Source: JBDRLV01 sp043812755 (lineage in GTDB: Bacteria; Patescibacteriota; Patescibacteriia; UBA9934; GWF2-40-263). From it: a stretch of 30,453 nt of DNA. Under the pieces are notes generated by a model. It was given only the letters and a program-made list of their open reading frames with translations. It searched no databases and had not been told where the DNA came from. A program made the translations under genes and the position numbers. Below, piece after piece: positions 1 through 5,522 of this stretch; the first letter of the stretch is position 1, and every line of letters begins with the position of its first letter. The stretch lies in assembly GCA_043812755.1 (NCBI GenBank), contig JBDRLV010000079.1:1-30453 (forward strand). Direction: 5' to 3'.

Positions 1-280
1 ATTTCATTTCCTCTGATTGATCATCAATGTTTACAAAAACCTCAATCTCATCAAAATAACCTATCTCTCGGTAAACACGCTTGGCAAGTTGAGAACAATC
101 AAAATCTGCCATAGAGTTCACCTGCCCACAGATCATTAGCATACTGTGAGAGCCAATCACATTTATATCAATTTGAGATTTTGGATCACGACGCAAATAT
201 TCATCAACAATAGCGTCTGCGATTTGATCACAAACTTTGTCTGGATGTCCTGCAAGGACTGATTCAACTGCTTTAGGCAT
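1..280 (-). CDS. metK: S-adenosylmethionine synthetase, divergent, N-terminal part (3' end outside window)
   Basis: Reading leftward from an ATG at 278-280, the first residues carry ESVLAGHPDKVCDQIADAIVD, which matches the N-terminal ATP-binding segment of methionine adenosyltransferase (ESVSEGHPDKI-DQISDA). The enzyme makes S-adenosylmethionine from methionine and ATP in the cytosol. About 93 residues are visible; the frame is open to the window edge. The following segment (INVIGSHSMLMICGQVNS) aligns with the family's CETYVKTGMVLVGGEI stretch but lacks the Glu that contacts methionine in E. coli MetK, so this is a divergent form. Upstream, the ribosome-binding region is GGGTGGAACGATCCT before ATG and is partly supplied by a palindromic CCCCCTTTTCAAGGG repeat. 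Family assignment is good; activity is inferred. Confidence 0.82.
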   Translation of the reverse strand, partial: MPKAVESVLAGHPDKVCDQIADAIVDEYLRRDPKSQIDINVIGSHSMLMICGQVNSMADFDCSQLAKRVYREIGYFDEIEVFVNIDDQSEEMK

Positions 281-292
281 AGGATCATCGTT

Positions 293-320
293 CCACCCTT
301 GAAAAGGGGGATAAAAGAGG
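293..320. repeat. CCCCCTTTTCAAGGG-type palindromic repeat upstream of metK
   Basis: On the minus strand this reads CCCCCTTTTCAAGGGTGG and ends about a dozen bases before the metK start. The same palindromic family occurs before dinB and twice inside dinB. Its G-rich right arm serves as the only purine-rich, SD-like sequence in front of metK. Confidence 0.7.
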
Positions 321-442
321 TTAGTAGAATTTCAATCTAGACCACTTTACCAAACACTCCCCCCTCTTCCCAGTGGATAAACCGTTGATAGAAAGTAAGG
401 ATCAGAGCCTGTGTTCCGATTCCGACAACCTTGAAACAAAAA

Positions 443-463
443 AGACTCGGGGGTGCCGAGTCT
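443..463 (-). terminator. Intrinsic terminator after the 486-929 gene
   Basis: Perfect 8-bp stem AGACTCGG/CCGAGTCT with a 5-nt loop; on the minus strand it is followed by TTTTTGTTTC. It lies 23 bases past the stop codon of the upstream minus-strand gene and ends the tRNA-containing unit. Confidence 0.85.
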
Positions 464-485
464 AGACTTTCAAAAGATCGTGTCG

Positions 486-929
486 CTACTTCCGCTTGGG
501 TGCCTTACGCAAGAATCCATTTTCATCCACGAACAGGCCACCAGAGCGAAACCAGTCTTTGTCGCTGACCGCAGGGCGATTGATCACAAAGCGCGTAACA
601 ACATCGTGCCCGTCAACGCGCTGGTCGCCAAACGTCCTGCGCGCCTGCGAGAGCACGTGATTCCACGGCTTATCAACCTGTGCTTCCAACCACCGAAAAA
701 CAAGCGACAAATTGTGATGTCCACCATCGCTGTAGCCAAACGATCGCGGGCGAGGCGGATCCACATAGTTTTCAGCCAAGTCGAAATTGCGCAAGATGCG
801 CGCAAGCTTGGTGCTAACCTGCTTGCGTTCGCGCCTGCGGGTGCAACGCCTCACAAACTTCTCAGACTCAATGCGTCCACCCTCAACAAACTTAATCACT
901 TTCTTGCTGAACCCTCTAACCATGGTCAT
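486..929 (-). CDS. Hypothetical protein (KPWNxVxS-type motif)
   Basis: A 147-residue soluble, basic protein with no signal peptide or membrane segment. A central segment (DKPWNHVLSQARRTF, about residues 86-100) followed by GDQRVDGHDVV and a C-terminal FVDENGFLRKAP resembles uncharacterised bacterial proteins with a GRPWNKVYSE...HV...G-LRR layout; that resemblance is from memory and no function is known. The minus strand is chosen over a slightly longer frame on the other strand because it has a GAGGAG ribosome site at 932-937 and a terminator just after its stop. The start is ATG at 929; ATG at 923 has better spacing. It lies downstream of tRNA-Leu and probably shares its transcript. Confidence 0.75.
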   Translation of the reverse strand: MTMVRGFSKKVIKFVEGGRIESEKFVRRCTRRRERKQVSTKLARILRNFDLAENYVDPPRPRSFGYSDGGHHNLSLVFRWLEAQVDKPWNHVLSQARRTFGDQRVDGHDVVTRFVINRPAVSDKDWFRSGGLFVDENGFLRKAPKRK

Positions 930-941
930 GTCTCCTCACTG

Positions 942-959
942 TTAGTTGTGAATTAACAT
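942..959 (-). other. Five-codon mini-ORF with strong ribosome-binding site
   Basis: On the minus strand AAGGAGG (965-971) stands 5 nt before ATG-TTA-ATT-CAC-AAC-TAA. It is in the same frame as the gene starting at 929 but is closed by TAA and then TGA, so it is not an N-terminal extension. It could be a leader peptide that delivers ribosomes to the downstream start, or the remnant of an older start. Confidence 0.4.
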
Positions 960-972
960 GGCCACCTCCTTT

Positions 973-983
973 TCAAGTTTTGA
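973..983 (-). promoter_or_regulatory. TCAARNCTTGA-type palindrome, copy 1
   Basis: On the minus strand this is TCAAAACTTGA, directly before the AAGGAGG ribosome site at 965-971. It differs by one arm base from the perfect TCAAG-N-CTTGA palindromes at 12500-12510 and 22451-22461, which also lie near the starts of hypothetical genes. It may be an operator or a translational control element; inferred only from recurrence. Confidence 0.35.
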
Positions 984-1017
984 GGTTTCTTGTTGCCTTG
1001 CGAAACACACTCTCACA

Positions 1018-1102
1018 TGGTGCCGGCGGTGGGAATCGAACCCACACGGCATAAGCCAGCGGATTTTAAGTCCCCTGCGTCTACCTATTCCGCCACGCCG
1101 GC
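1018..1102 (-). tRNA. tRNA-Leu(UAA), CCA encoded
   Basis: The minus strand folds as a class II tRNA: acceptor GCCGGCG/CGCCGGC, a discriminator A and an encoded CCA (1018-1020), T-stem GTGGG/CCCAC around TTCGATT, and a long variable arm GGC-TTAT-GCC. The anticodon loop is CTTAAAA with anticodon TAA at 1066-1068. The anticodon stem is GGGGA/TCCGC, which leaves a G-G mismatch (1074 against 1060) where many bacteria have GCGGA/TCCGC. The gene begins 9 nt after the stop codon of the upstream hypothetical gene, so the tRNA must be cut out of a longer transcript unless it has its own promoter. Confidence 0.95.
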
Positions 1103-1111
1103 ATGAAAACT

Positions 1112-1705
1112 CTATACTCCCGTGCGCGCCTTGATGGGCTCGCCCGGATGATTCCAGTCAAAGAACACAACGCCTTCGCGCTCACTGACGTCCCCTACCA
1201 ACATACCAACATTGGCGCCGGGATACATGATGCGAACAAACACGAAAACCTCGTGTGGCTTATCCATGTTCCAATCACTTTCCATTCGCAGTTCACCAGC
1301 AAAGGTGATGAGATTGGTAACAGGAGCCAGTATGTCCGCGTTGGTAACAAACAAAGCTGTCGCGCCCGGGTTGAGATTGCGCTGCTCAAGATTGCATCCA
1401 GAAAAAACAGGAGCAGTGGAAGACCAACCAATCGGCTCGCGCATCTGAATGGTGATGCGGAATCTGTTATCATCAAAACCTTCATAGTTCATCCGCTCAA
1501 GAACCTCTTCAATCGCAACCTTGAGCTTACCACGCACCTGACTATCATCAAGCACATCTTCAGCACTGGCAAACTGGCTGAAATTGCCAGAAAGAGCCTC
1601 TTGCCCACGGAAACAAGTCTTGCTCAAACGCTCGCACGTATTGTGCGGAACGATCAGATGAATCGCTTCGCCATAGTTTCCATAAGGACCAAAATTCCTT
1701 CGCAT
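1112..1705 (-). CDS. Hypothetical protein of 197 residues
   Basis: I do not recognise this family. The protein is soluble, of mixed alpha/beta composition, with no signal peptide, membrane segment or metal-binding cluster. Support for a real gene: AGGAGGAGA stands 5 nt before the ATG at 1705, a TTGACA-17-TATTCT promoter lies at 1770-1798, and the codon use (higher GC, few runs of A) matches the other hypothetical genes at 486, 12830, 14291, 21842 and 29474. A frame of similar length on the plus strand starts inside the tRNA acceptor and has no ribosome site. tRNA-Leu follows after 9 nt. A small hairpin (TGCCA-T-TGGCA) overlaps the start of the ribosome site and could modulate translation. Confidence 0.75.
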   Translation of the reverse strand: MRRNFGPYGNYGEAIHLIVPHNTCERLSKTCFRGQEALSGNFSQFASAEDVLDDSQVRGKLKVAIEEVLERMNYEGFDDNRFRITIQMREPIGWSSTAPVFSGCNLEQRNLNPGATALFVTNADILAPVTNLITFAGELRMESDWNMDKPHEVFVFVRIMYPGANVGMLVGDVSEREGVVFFDWNHPGEPIKARTGV

Positions 1706-1769
1706 TATCTTCTCCTCCTGCCAATGGCAGTTGAAATCATTTCATATCAACCAACAAACGGAACGCCTT

Positions 1770-1798
1770 AGAATACCACATTTTCGCCATTTTGTCAA
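1770..1798 (-). promoter_or_regulatory. Sigma-70-type promoter for the 1112-1705 / tRNA-Leu / 486-929 unit
   Basis: On the minus strand: -35 TTGACA (1793-1798), 17-bp spacer, -10 TATTCT (1770-1775). The predicted start leaves a leader of about 55 nt before ATG 1705. The leader contains the palindromes GAAAT-G-ATTTC and TGCCA-T-TGGCA. Confidence 0.8.
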
Positions 1799-1841
1799 CC
1801 ACTATCCCAGAATGGGATCCATGGATCAGATTTCAAAAAAG

Positions 1842-1850
1842 TTATCCACA
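1842..1850 (+). promoter_or_regulatory. Perfect DnaA box (TTATCCACA)
   Basis: TTATCCACA matches the strongest DnaA-box consensus exactly. It stands alone between two divergent promoters (1770-1798 and 1881-1909), so it could be a DnaA regulatory site or chance. Nearby ATCCCAGAATGGGAT at about 1804-1818 is a small palindrome. Confidence 0.45.
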
Positions 1851-1880
1851 ATTCAAGTATTTTTCGCTAACCTAAAACCC

Positions 1881-1926
1881 TTGTGTTCGGTTTTTGTTCG
1901 TGTTACAATACGAACAGAAAGCGAAC
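1881..1926 (+). promoter_or_regulatory. Promoter overlapped by two convergent LexA-type boxes (GTTC-N7-GTTC)
   Basis: -35 TTGTGT (1881-1886), 17-bp spacer and -10 TACAAT (1904-1909) form a promoter reading toward the four-helix gene and lexA. GTTC-GGTTTTT-GTTC (1885-1899) overlaps the -35 and spacer. On the other strand GTTC-GCTTTCT-GTTC (1912-1926) covers the start region. GTTC-N7-GTTC is the known LexA box of Alphaproteobacteria. The arrangement fits SOS autoregulation of the lexA unit; that is inference from the motif and the gene order. Confidence 0.7.
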
Positions 1927-2005
1927 AAGCTGTTTTTGTTCTGAAAATGACCAATGCCCAATTCTCAATGACCAAAAAATTATTAAATGATTAAATGACA
2001 AAATT

Positions 2006-2362
2006 ATGAATAAAAAATACGACCTTGAAGAAAGAACATCTGTTTTCAGTGAAGAAGTTATAAATTTTGTAAAAAATATATCAAAAAATATTGTCACAAT
2101 TCCTATAATAAGCCAACTTATCCGCTCTGCAACTAGTATAGGTGCAAACTATTGTGAAGCAGACGAAGCTCAATCAAAAAAAGACCTTATACACAAAATA
2201 TCTATCACAAAAAAGGAAACAAAAGAAACAAGATACTGGCTAAGAATAATAGAAACAGCAGCTCCTGAAATCAAAGATAAAGTAAATAAACTTAGGCAAG
2301 AAGCAAAGGAACTAAATCTAATCTTTAATGCAATTGTTAGATCAGCTAAATCGCCCAGTTAA
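2006..2362 (+). CDS. Four-helix bundle protein (S23/IVS-type)
   Basis: This 118-residue protein matches the four helix bundle family (TIGR02436, 23S rRNA intervening-sequence proteins): an N-terminal DLEERTSVFSEEVINFVKNI, then ISQLIRSATSIGANYCEADEAQSKKDLIHKISITKKETKETRYWLRII. The fold is all alpha; the molecular role is unknown, though relatives such as Avd work with diversity-generating retroelements. No reverse transcriptase or template repeat is seen here. The gene is very AT-rich and flanked on both sides by AT-rich low-complexity DNA, and it separates lexA from its likely operator. This suggests insertion into the lexA unit. No clear ribosome site precedes the ATG. Confidence 0.85.
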   Translation: MNKKYDLEERTSVFSEEVINFVKNISKNIVTIPIISQLIRSATSIGANYCEADEAQSKKDLIHKISITKKETKETRYWLRIIETAAPEIKDKVNKLRQEAKELNLIFNAIVRSAKSPS

Positions 2363-2437
2363 ACATTTCTTCATTCTAAATTCTAAAATTAATCATTGAT
2401 TAGAAATTAGTAATTATTAATTAGAAATTTTAAAAAT

Positions 2438-3055
2438 ATGAGCACACTAACCAAAAAACAAGCCGAAATACTAGCTTGTATAAAAAACTACATAAGCGAC
2501 AACGGCTTTGCACCAAGTTATCGCGAGATCGCGCACGAGCTTGGCATCTCATCCCCTTCTACTATTCACCAGCACATCAAAGCACTTGAAGAAAAAGAAT
2601 ATATTACTTTAGGCGATGATGGATGCGCACGATCAATTGAAATCCTGCAAAACGAAGATCAGGTCTCCCCTTCTATTCTTCTCCCGCTTGCAGGACTCAT
2701 CACAGCAGGAGAACCAATTGAGGCTATTGAGCAAAATGAAACAATGGCTGTTCCTGCGCAATTCGTTCTCGATGGCGACAACTCTTATGTGCTTAGAGTA
2801 AAAGGACGCTCAATGATTGAAGATGGAATTTTAGATGGTGATTATGTGGTGATTGAACGAAATCCATCTCCTAAAAATGGAGAAGTGGTCGTTGCTCTTC
2901 TGGACAATGCGTATGCAACTCTGAAAAGGTTTTATCGAGAGACAAACCGCATACGCCTTCAACCTGCAAACAGCACTATGGGTCCAATCTTTGTAAAAGA
3001 TTGTAGTATTCAGGGGGTTGTTAGGGCTGTGATCCGTAAATTCCAACCTGTATGA
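2438..3055 (+). CDS. lexA: SOS repressor LexA
   Basis: This 205-residue protein has both LexA domains. Residues 1-65 form the winged helix DNA-binding domain (TKKQAEILACIKNYISDNGFAP, then ELGISSPSTIHQHIKALEEKEYI). Residues 75-205 form the S24 peptidase domain. The self-cleavage site is Ala90-Gly91 (TAGEP), the catalytic Ser is Ser125 in GRSMIEDGI and the Lys is Lys163 in ATLKRF. RecA-stimulated self-cleavage would derepress SOS genes. It lies downstream of the double GTTC-N7-GTTC operator, with dinB 1 kb further on. The stop TGA overlaps the first bases of stem-loop element A. Confidence 0.96.
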   Translation: MSTLTKKQAEILACIKNYISDNGFAPSYREIAHELGISSPSTIHQHIKALEEKEYITLGDDGCARSIEILQNEDQVSPSILLPLAGLITAGEPIEAIEQNETMAVPAQFVLDGDNSYVLRVKGRSMIEDGILDGDYVVIERNPSPKNGEVVVALLDNAYATLKRFYRETNRIRLQPANSTMGPIFVKDCSIQGVVRAVIRKFQPV

Positions 3056-3175
3056 AACATCTAAAATCAGCGACATACCAGCTTGTGGCTGCGGTGCTCG
3101 CTCGCCGTACGTCTAAGTACGGCTCGCTTTGCTCCTCGCCACGCGCTGATATCTCATCTGATTTATAGATGTTTC
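3054..3175 (-). repeat. Stem-loop element, copy A (122 bp)
   Basis: The outer arms are an imperfect 17/18-bp inverted repeat (GAAACATCTAAAATCAG and its complement with one extra T). The 87-bp core, read on the minus strand, starts ATGAGATATCAGC, contains a purine-rich GAGGAGCAAAGCGAG strand and a central hairpin CCGTAC-ttagac-GTACGG, and ends with TGTCG. Two related copies lie at 3272-3394 and 12582-12702. It abuts the lexA stop codon. The size and inverted ends suggest a MITE- or REP-like mobile hairpin; no transposase is nearby. Confidence 0.75.
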
Positions 3176-3271
3176 CTAGTTCTTGCAAACAACAATCTAA
3201 ACTTAAACCACATTGTTCTTTCATAAAATTCTATTCGTCTGTAGAGGGATCAGCAGATGAATACACTTACT

Positions 3272-3394
3272 GGAGCTCTTGAAAAAAGATGAGATACAAA
3301 AGGCTGGAGCGAGTAAAATATCGAGCTGTATATAAACATACAGTGAGATGTTTTACGAGCGAAGCCTGAATAGCTCGCTTTTTTCAAGAGCTCC
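3272..3394 (+). repeat. Stem-loop element, copy C (123 bp)
   Basis: Perfect 17-bp terminal inverted repeats (GGAGCTCTTGAAAAAAG and its complement) enclose an 89-bp core. The core begins ATGAGATAC, has the central hairpin CTGTAT-ataaac-ATACAG followed by TGAG, and ends CTCG. Layout and conserved blocks match copies A and B although overall identity is lower. The region 3056-3595 between lexA and the next gene is filled mainly by copies A and C and the RNA candidate below. Confidence 0.7.
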
Positions 3395-3395
3395 A

Positions 3396-3488
3396 AAAAC
3401 AAAAAGCGCCCAGTCCGGCAAGACACAATGGCGCTCTTTGCAAGAATACCGGTTACGCCGCAGACGTATCTGCAACATATATCACGGT
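3396..3488 (-). ncRNA. Candidate small RNA of about 90 nt, minus strand
   Basis: A minus-strand promoter-like pair, TTGCGA (3517-3522) and TACAAT (3495-3500) with a 16-bp spacer, predicts a start near 3488. The transcript would contain GCAGA-TACG-TCTGC. It would end at AGCGCC/GGCGCT (3405-3435) followed on that strand by TTTTTGTTTTTG, a good intrinsic terminator. No plausible protein is encoded. No known RNA family is recognised. An alternative is that only the terminator is functional. Confidence 0.35.
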
Positions 3489-3595
3489 TTTTATATTGTA
3501 CATGAGAATGGTTGGATCGCAAACAACTTTCTGACCATCTCTCAAAGTGCAATAAATCTCAAACTAAAAAATATTTGAAACCTAAACAAAAAAAT

Positions 3596-3754
3596 ATGTC
3601 TACTACCATGCTTAAATTTTATTCAACTTCTCTTTCTTATCTTCCTAAACGCTATGACAGGCAATTTGGAAACGCAATGAGAACACTGCGTATTCGTGTA
3701 AGTCGCCGCAGAATAAAACAAGTTCTAAGGCACTATATTAAAAGAGACAACTAA
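3596..3754 (+). CDS. Small basic hypothetical protein (52 residues)
   Basis: From ATG 3596 the frame encodes a 52-residue, very basic protein (C-terminal half: TLRIRVSRRRIKQVLRHYIKRDN). It ends 2 nt before the next start, consistent with translational coupling to the DUF6504 gene and dinB. No Shine-Dalgarno sequence is evident; a longer frame opens with TTG at 3512. The family is not recognised. Its basic nature and its place before a DNA polymerase gene suggest nucleic-acid binding, which is only inference. Confidence 0.5.
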   Translation: MSTTMLKFYSTSLSYLPKRYDRQFGNAMRTLRIRVSRRRIKQVLRHYIKRDN

Positions 3755-3756
3755 TT

Positions 3757-4005
3757 ATGCTTGAACTAATTAATGAACCAATTGATGTTTTAGTCTCTTT
3801 TGTTGGAAACAAAGTTTCTCCCAAACGCATGCACTGGGCTGGCAAAGATTATGATATAAAAACTATCAACCTAGTACACAGCGCTCACGAAGGAATGAAA
3901 CGCGTTTTCTATTTCTCAGTTTCAGATTTCTCAAACTATTTTAAACTACGTTTAGATACAGATAGTTTAGAGTGGAGTTTAGTCGAGCTATATACTGATG
4001 GTTAA
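3757..4005 (+). CDS. DUF6504 family protein, partner gene of dinB
   Basis: An 82-residue protein: IDVLVSFVGNKVSPKRMHWAGKDYDIKTIN, followed by FYFSVSDFSNYFKLRLDTDSLEWSLVELY. The P-x-R/K-x-x-W-x-G-K-x-Y pattern and the strand-rich C-terminus fit DUF6504, small proteins often encoded beside Y-family polymerase genes. Function is unknown. It lies 42 bp upstream of dinB and 2 bp downstream of the small basic protein gene, so the three probably form one unit. Confidence 0.7.
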   Translation: MLELINEPIDVLVSFVGNKVSPKRMHWAGKDYDIKTINLVHSAHEGMKRVFYFSVSDFSNYFKLRLDTDSLEWSLVELYTDG

Positions 4006-4011
4006 TTTTTT

Positions 4012-4045
4012 TATCCCCCCTTACCAAGGGGGGATAAAGGGGGGT
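4012..4045. repeat. CCCCCC-TTACCAA-GGGGGG palindromic repeat before dinB
   Basis: The palindrome TCCCCCCTTACCAAGGGGGGA is followed by TAAAGGGGGGT and then, after two bases, the dinB ATG. The G-run is the only ribosome-site-like sequence for dinB, so a member of the repeat family appears to have donated it. Confidence 0.75.
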
Positions 4046-4047
4046 CT

Positions 4048-5406
4048 ATGCAAAAAGGTAAAATTATACTGCATATTGATATGAATAGTTACTTTGCCTC
4101 TGTGGAACAACAGGCAAATCCGTTTCTTTGTGGAAAACCGATCGCAATAACTGGAAAAAAACTAGAGCGATCGGTTGTTTGTACTGCGTCGCTTGAGGCA
4201 AAAAAACTTGGTGTTAAAACAGCTATGTCTACATGGGAAGCAAAACGTATTTGCCCATCGCTTATTTTTGTCGCAGGAGATCCTGAAAAATATAGCGAGA
4301 TCACACACAGGTTCAACGCTATTTTTGAAGAATTTACAGACTACGTTGAACAATTCAGTGTTGATGAAAGCTTTTTAGATATTACTGATTGTGCCAAAGA
4401 TTACACAGGAGCTGTATTTATTGCACAAATGATCAGAGCACGCCTGCAGGAAACATGTGGTGAAAAAATCACTGCCTCTATTGGAATTGCGTCAAATAAA
4501 CTTTTAGCAAAACTTGCATCTGAGCAAGTTAAACCAAATGGGCTAACAGTTGTTCAACCAAGGCAAGTAATTGAGTTCATGGATTCGGTTGACTTGCAAG
4601 ACATTTGCGGAATCGGCAGGCGCATTGCTGAACGCTTGGATGAATTTGGAATTTGTAGTGTTAAACAATTACGCGAATTTCCAGTCAATTTACTAGTTGA
4701 AGAATTTAAAAGCTATGGATATTGGTTGCACAACTCCGCATATGGTTTGGGAGATTATTTAATTCCTCATCAGTTTGCAACCGGGGGCTGTACACGCCCC
4801 TCCCCCTTTTCAAGGGGGAGTATGGAAGGGGTTAACGAAGATCGCGACAATTCAAACGACCCCAAATCGGTTGGCCACACCTACACGCTCCCCCACGACA
4901 CTTGGGATCCGCTCGAAATTAAACGCTATCTATTAATTCAAGCAGATAAAGTTGCGTGGCGTCTACGACGAGACGGGCTCAAAGCGCAATGCATACATGC
5001 ATATATTCGCTATGGCGATTTCACAGGCCAAGGAAAACAAGCAAGCACAAATGAACCTACCGACGATGGCATGCGCTTGTTTAAAATTGCCTGGAACCTT
5101 ATTCGGCAATTCGTCCCCCCCCTTTTCAAGGGGGGGCTTCCGCCAGAGGCGGAAGGGGGGGTTAACGAAAGCTTCCGACGAACAACCCTCAAACCCGTCC
5201 GCCTTGTTGGCCTAAGCGCCTCGCACCTTACCCGTGGCCCTGAACAAATTTCCATATTTAAAAAAGAACGCAAAATACGTTCTGTTTTATCAGCACTGGA
5301 CAAAATCCAGCACCGCTATGGTGAACACACATGGACACGCGCGTCACTTATAAACATTGAACTCAAACAACGCTCAAGTGGTTTCAATTTTGATCATGAA
5401 TTGTAA
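4048..5406 (+). CDS. dinB: DNA polymerase IV (Y family) with two in-frame repeat-encoded insertions
   Basis: A 452-residue translesion polymerase. The N-terminal palm has HIDMNSYFASVEQQ with catalytic Asp11 and FSVDESFLDI with Asp106-Glu107. The helix-hairpin-helix thumb has LQDICGIGRRIAERL (about 183-197). The little-finger domain starts at PKSVGHTYTL (272). Two segments do not look like polymerase sequence: about residues 247-264 (TRPSPFSRGSMEGVNE) at the thumb/little-finger linker, and 356-374 (VPPLFKGGLPPEAEGGVNE) inside the little finger. Both are encoded by CCCCC-TTTTCAA-GGGGG palindromic repeats. The catalytic residues are intact, so the protein is probably active. An SOS gene by family; no LexA box is seen directly upstream. 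Confidence 0.95.
   Translation: MQKGKIILHIDMNSYFASVEQQANPFLCGKPIAITGKKLERSVVCTASLEAKKLGVKTAMSTWEAKRICPSLIFVAGDPEKYSEITHRFNAIFEEFTDYVEQFSVDESFLDITDCAKDYTGAVFIAQMIRARLQETCGEKITASIGIASNKLLAKLASEQVKPNGLTVVQPRQVIEFMDSVDLQDICGIGRRIAERLDEFGICSVKQLREFPVNLLVEEFKSYGYWLHNSAYGLGDYLIPHQFATGGCTRPSPFSRGSMEGVNEDRDNSNDPKSVGHTYTLPHDTWDPLEIKRYLLIQADKVAWRLRRDGLKAQCIHAYIRYGDFTGQGKQASTNEPTDDGMRLFKIAWNLIRQFVPPLFKGGLPPEAEGGVNESFRRTTLKPVRLVGLSASHLTRGPEQISIFKKERKIRSVLSALDKIQHRYGEHTWTRASLINIELKQRSSGFNFDHEL
4782..4840. repeat. Palindromic repeat inside dinB, copy 1
   Basis: TCCCCCTTTTCAAGGGGGA followed by a run ending GGGGTTAACGAAG, read in frame as PSPFSRGSMEGVNE at the linker before the little-finger domain. A preceding GGGGCTGTACACGCCCC-like arm extends the structure. 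The right end is nearly identical to copy 2. Confidence 0.8.
5113..5169. repeat. Palindromic repeat inside dinB, copy 2
   Basis: CCCCCCCC-TTTTCAA-GGGGGGG followed by the hairpin CTTCCGCC-AGA-GGCGGAAG (5137-5155) and GGGGGGGTTAACGAA. It is read in frame as VPPLFKGGLPPEAEGGVNE within the little-finger domain. The left palindrome is read in a different frame from copy 1 (LFKGG against PFSRG), while the GVNE end is in the same frame. Confidence 0.85.
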
Positions 5407-5522
5407 TAAATAACTCATCTTGCTATTGCATGGTACAGAATAAATTTTGTAGCGAGGACTGTCTGAACCCCTTTAACTCTTGGCAAGTTCCGCAACAAAA
5501 GATTTGGTTCTATGTCACGCAA

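Noticed and set aside
453..956. 167-residue frame on the plus strand
   Set aside because: Lies opposite the 486-929 gene, has no ribosome site and starts inside a terminator hairpin; the minus strand has ribosome site and terminator.
1103..1771. 222-residue frame on the plus strand
   Set aside because: Starts at the tRNA end without a ribosome site; the minus strand has promoter, AGGAGG and terminator context.
2006..2362. Diversity-generating retroelement accessory protein (Avd)
   Set aside because: The fold family matches, but there is no reverse transcriptase, template repeat or variable repeat in the window.
3250..3552. 100-residue minus-strand frame
   Set aside because: Runs through stem-loop element C and a terminator; composition is not protein-like.
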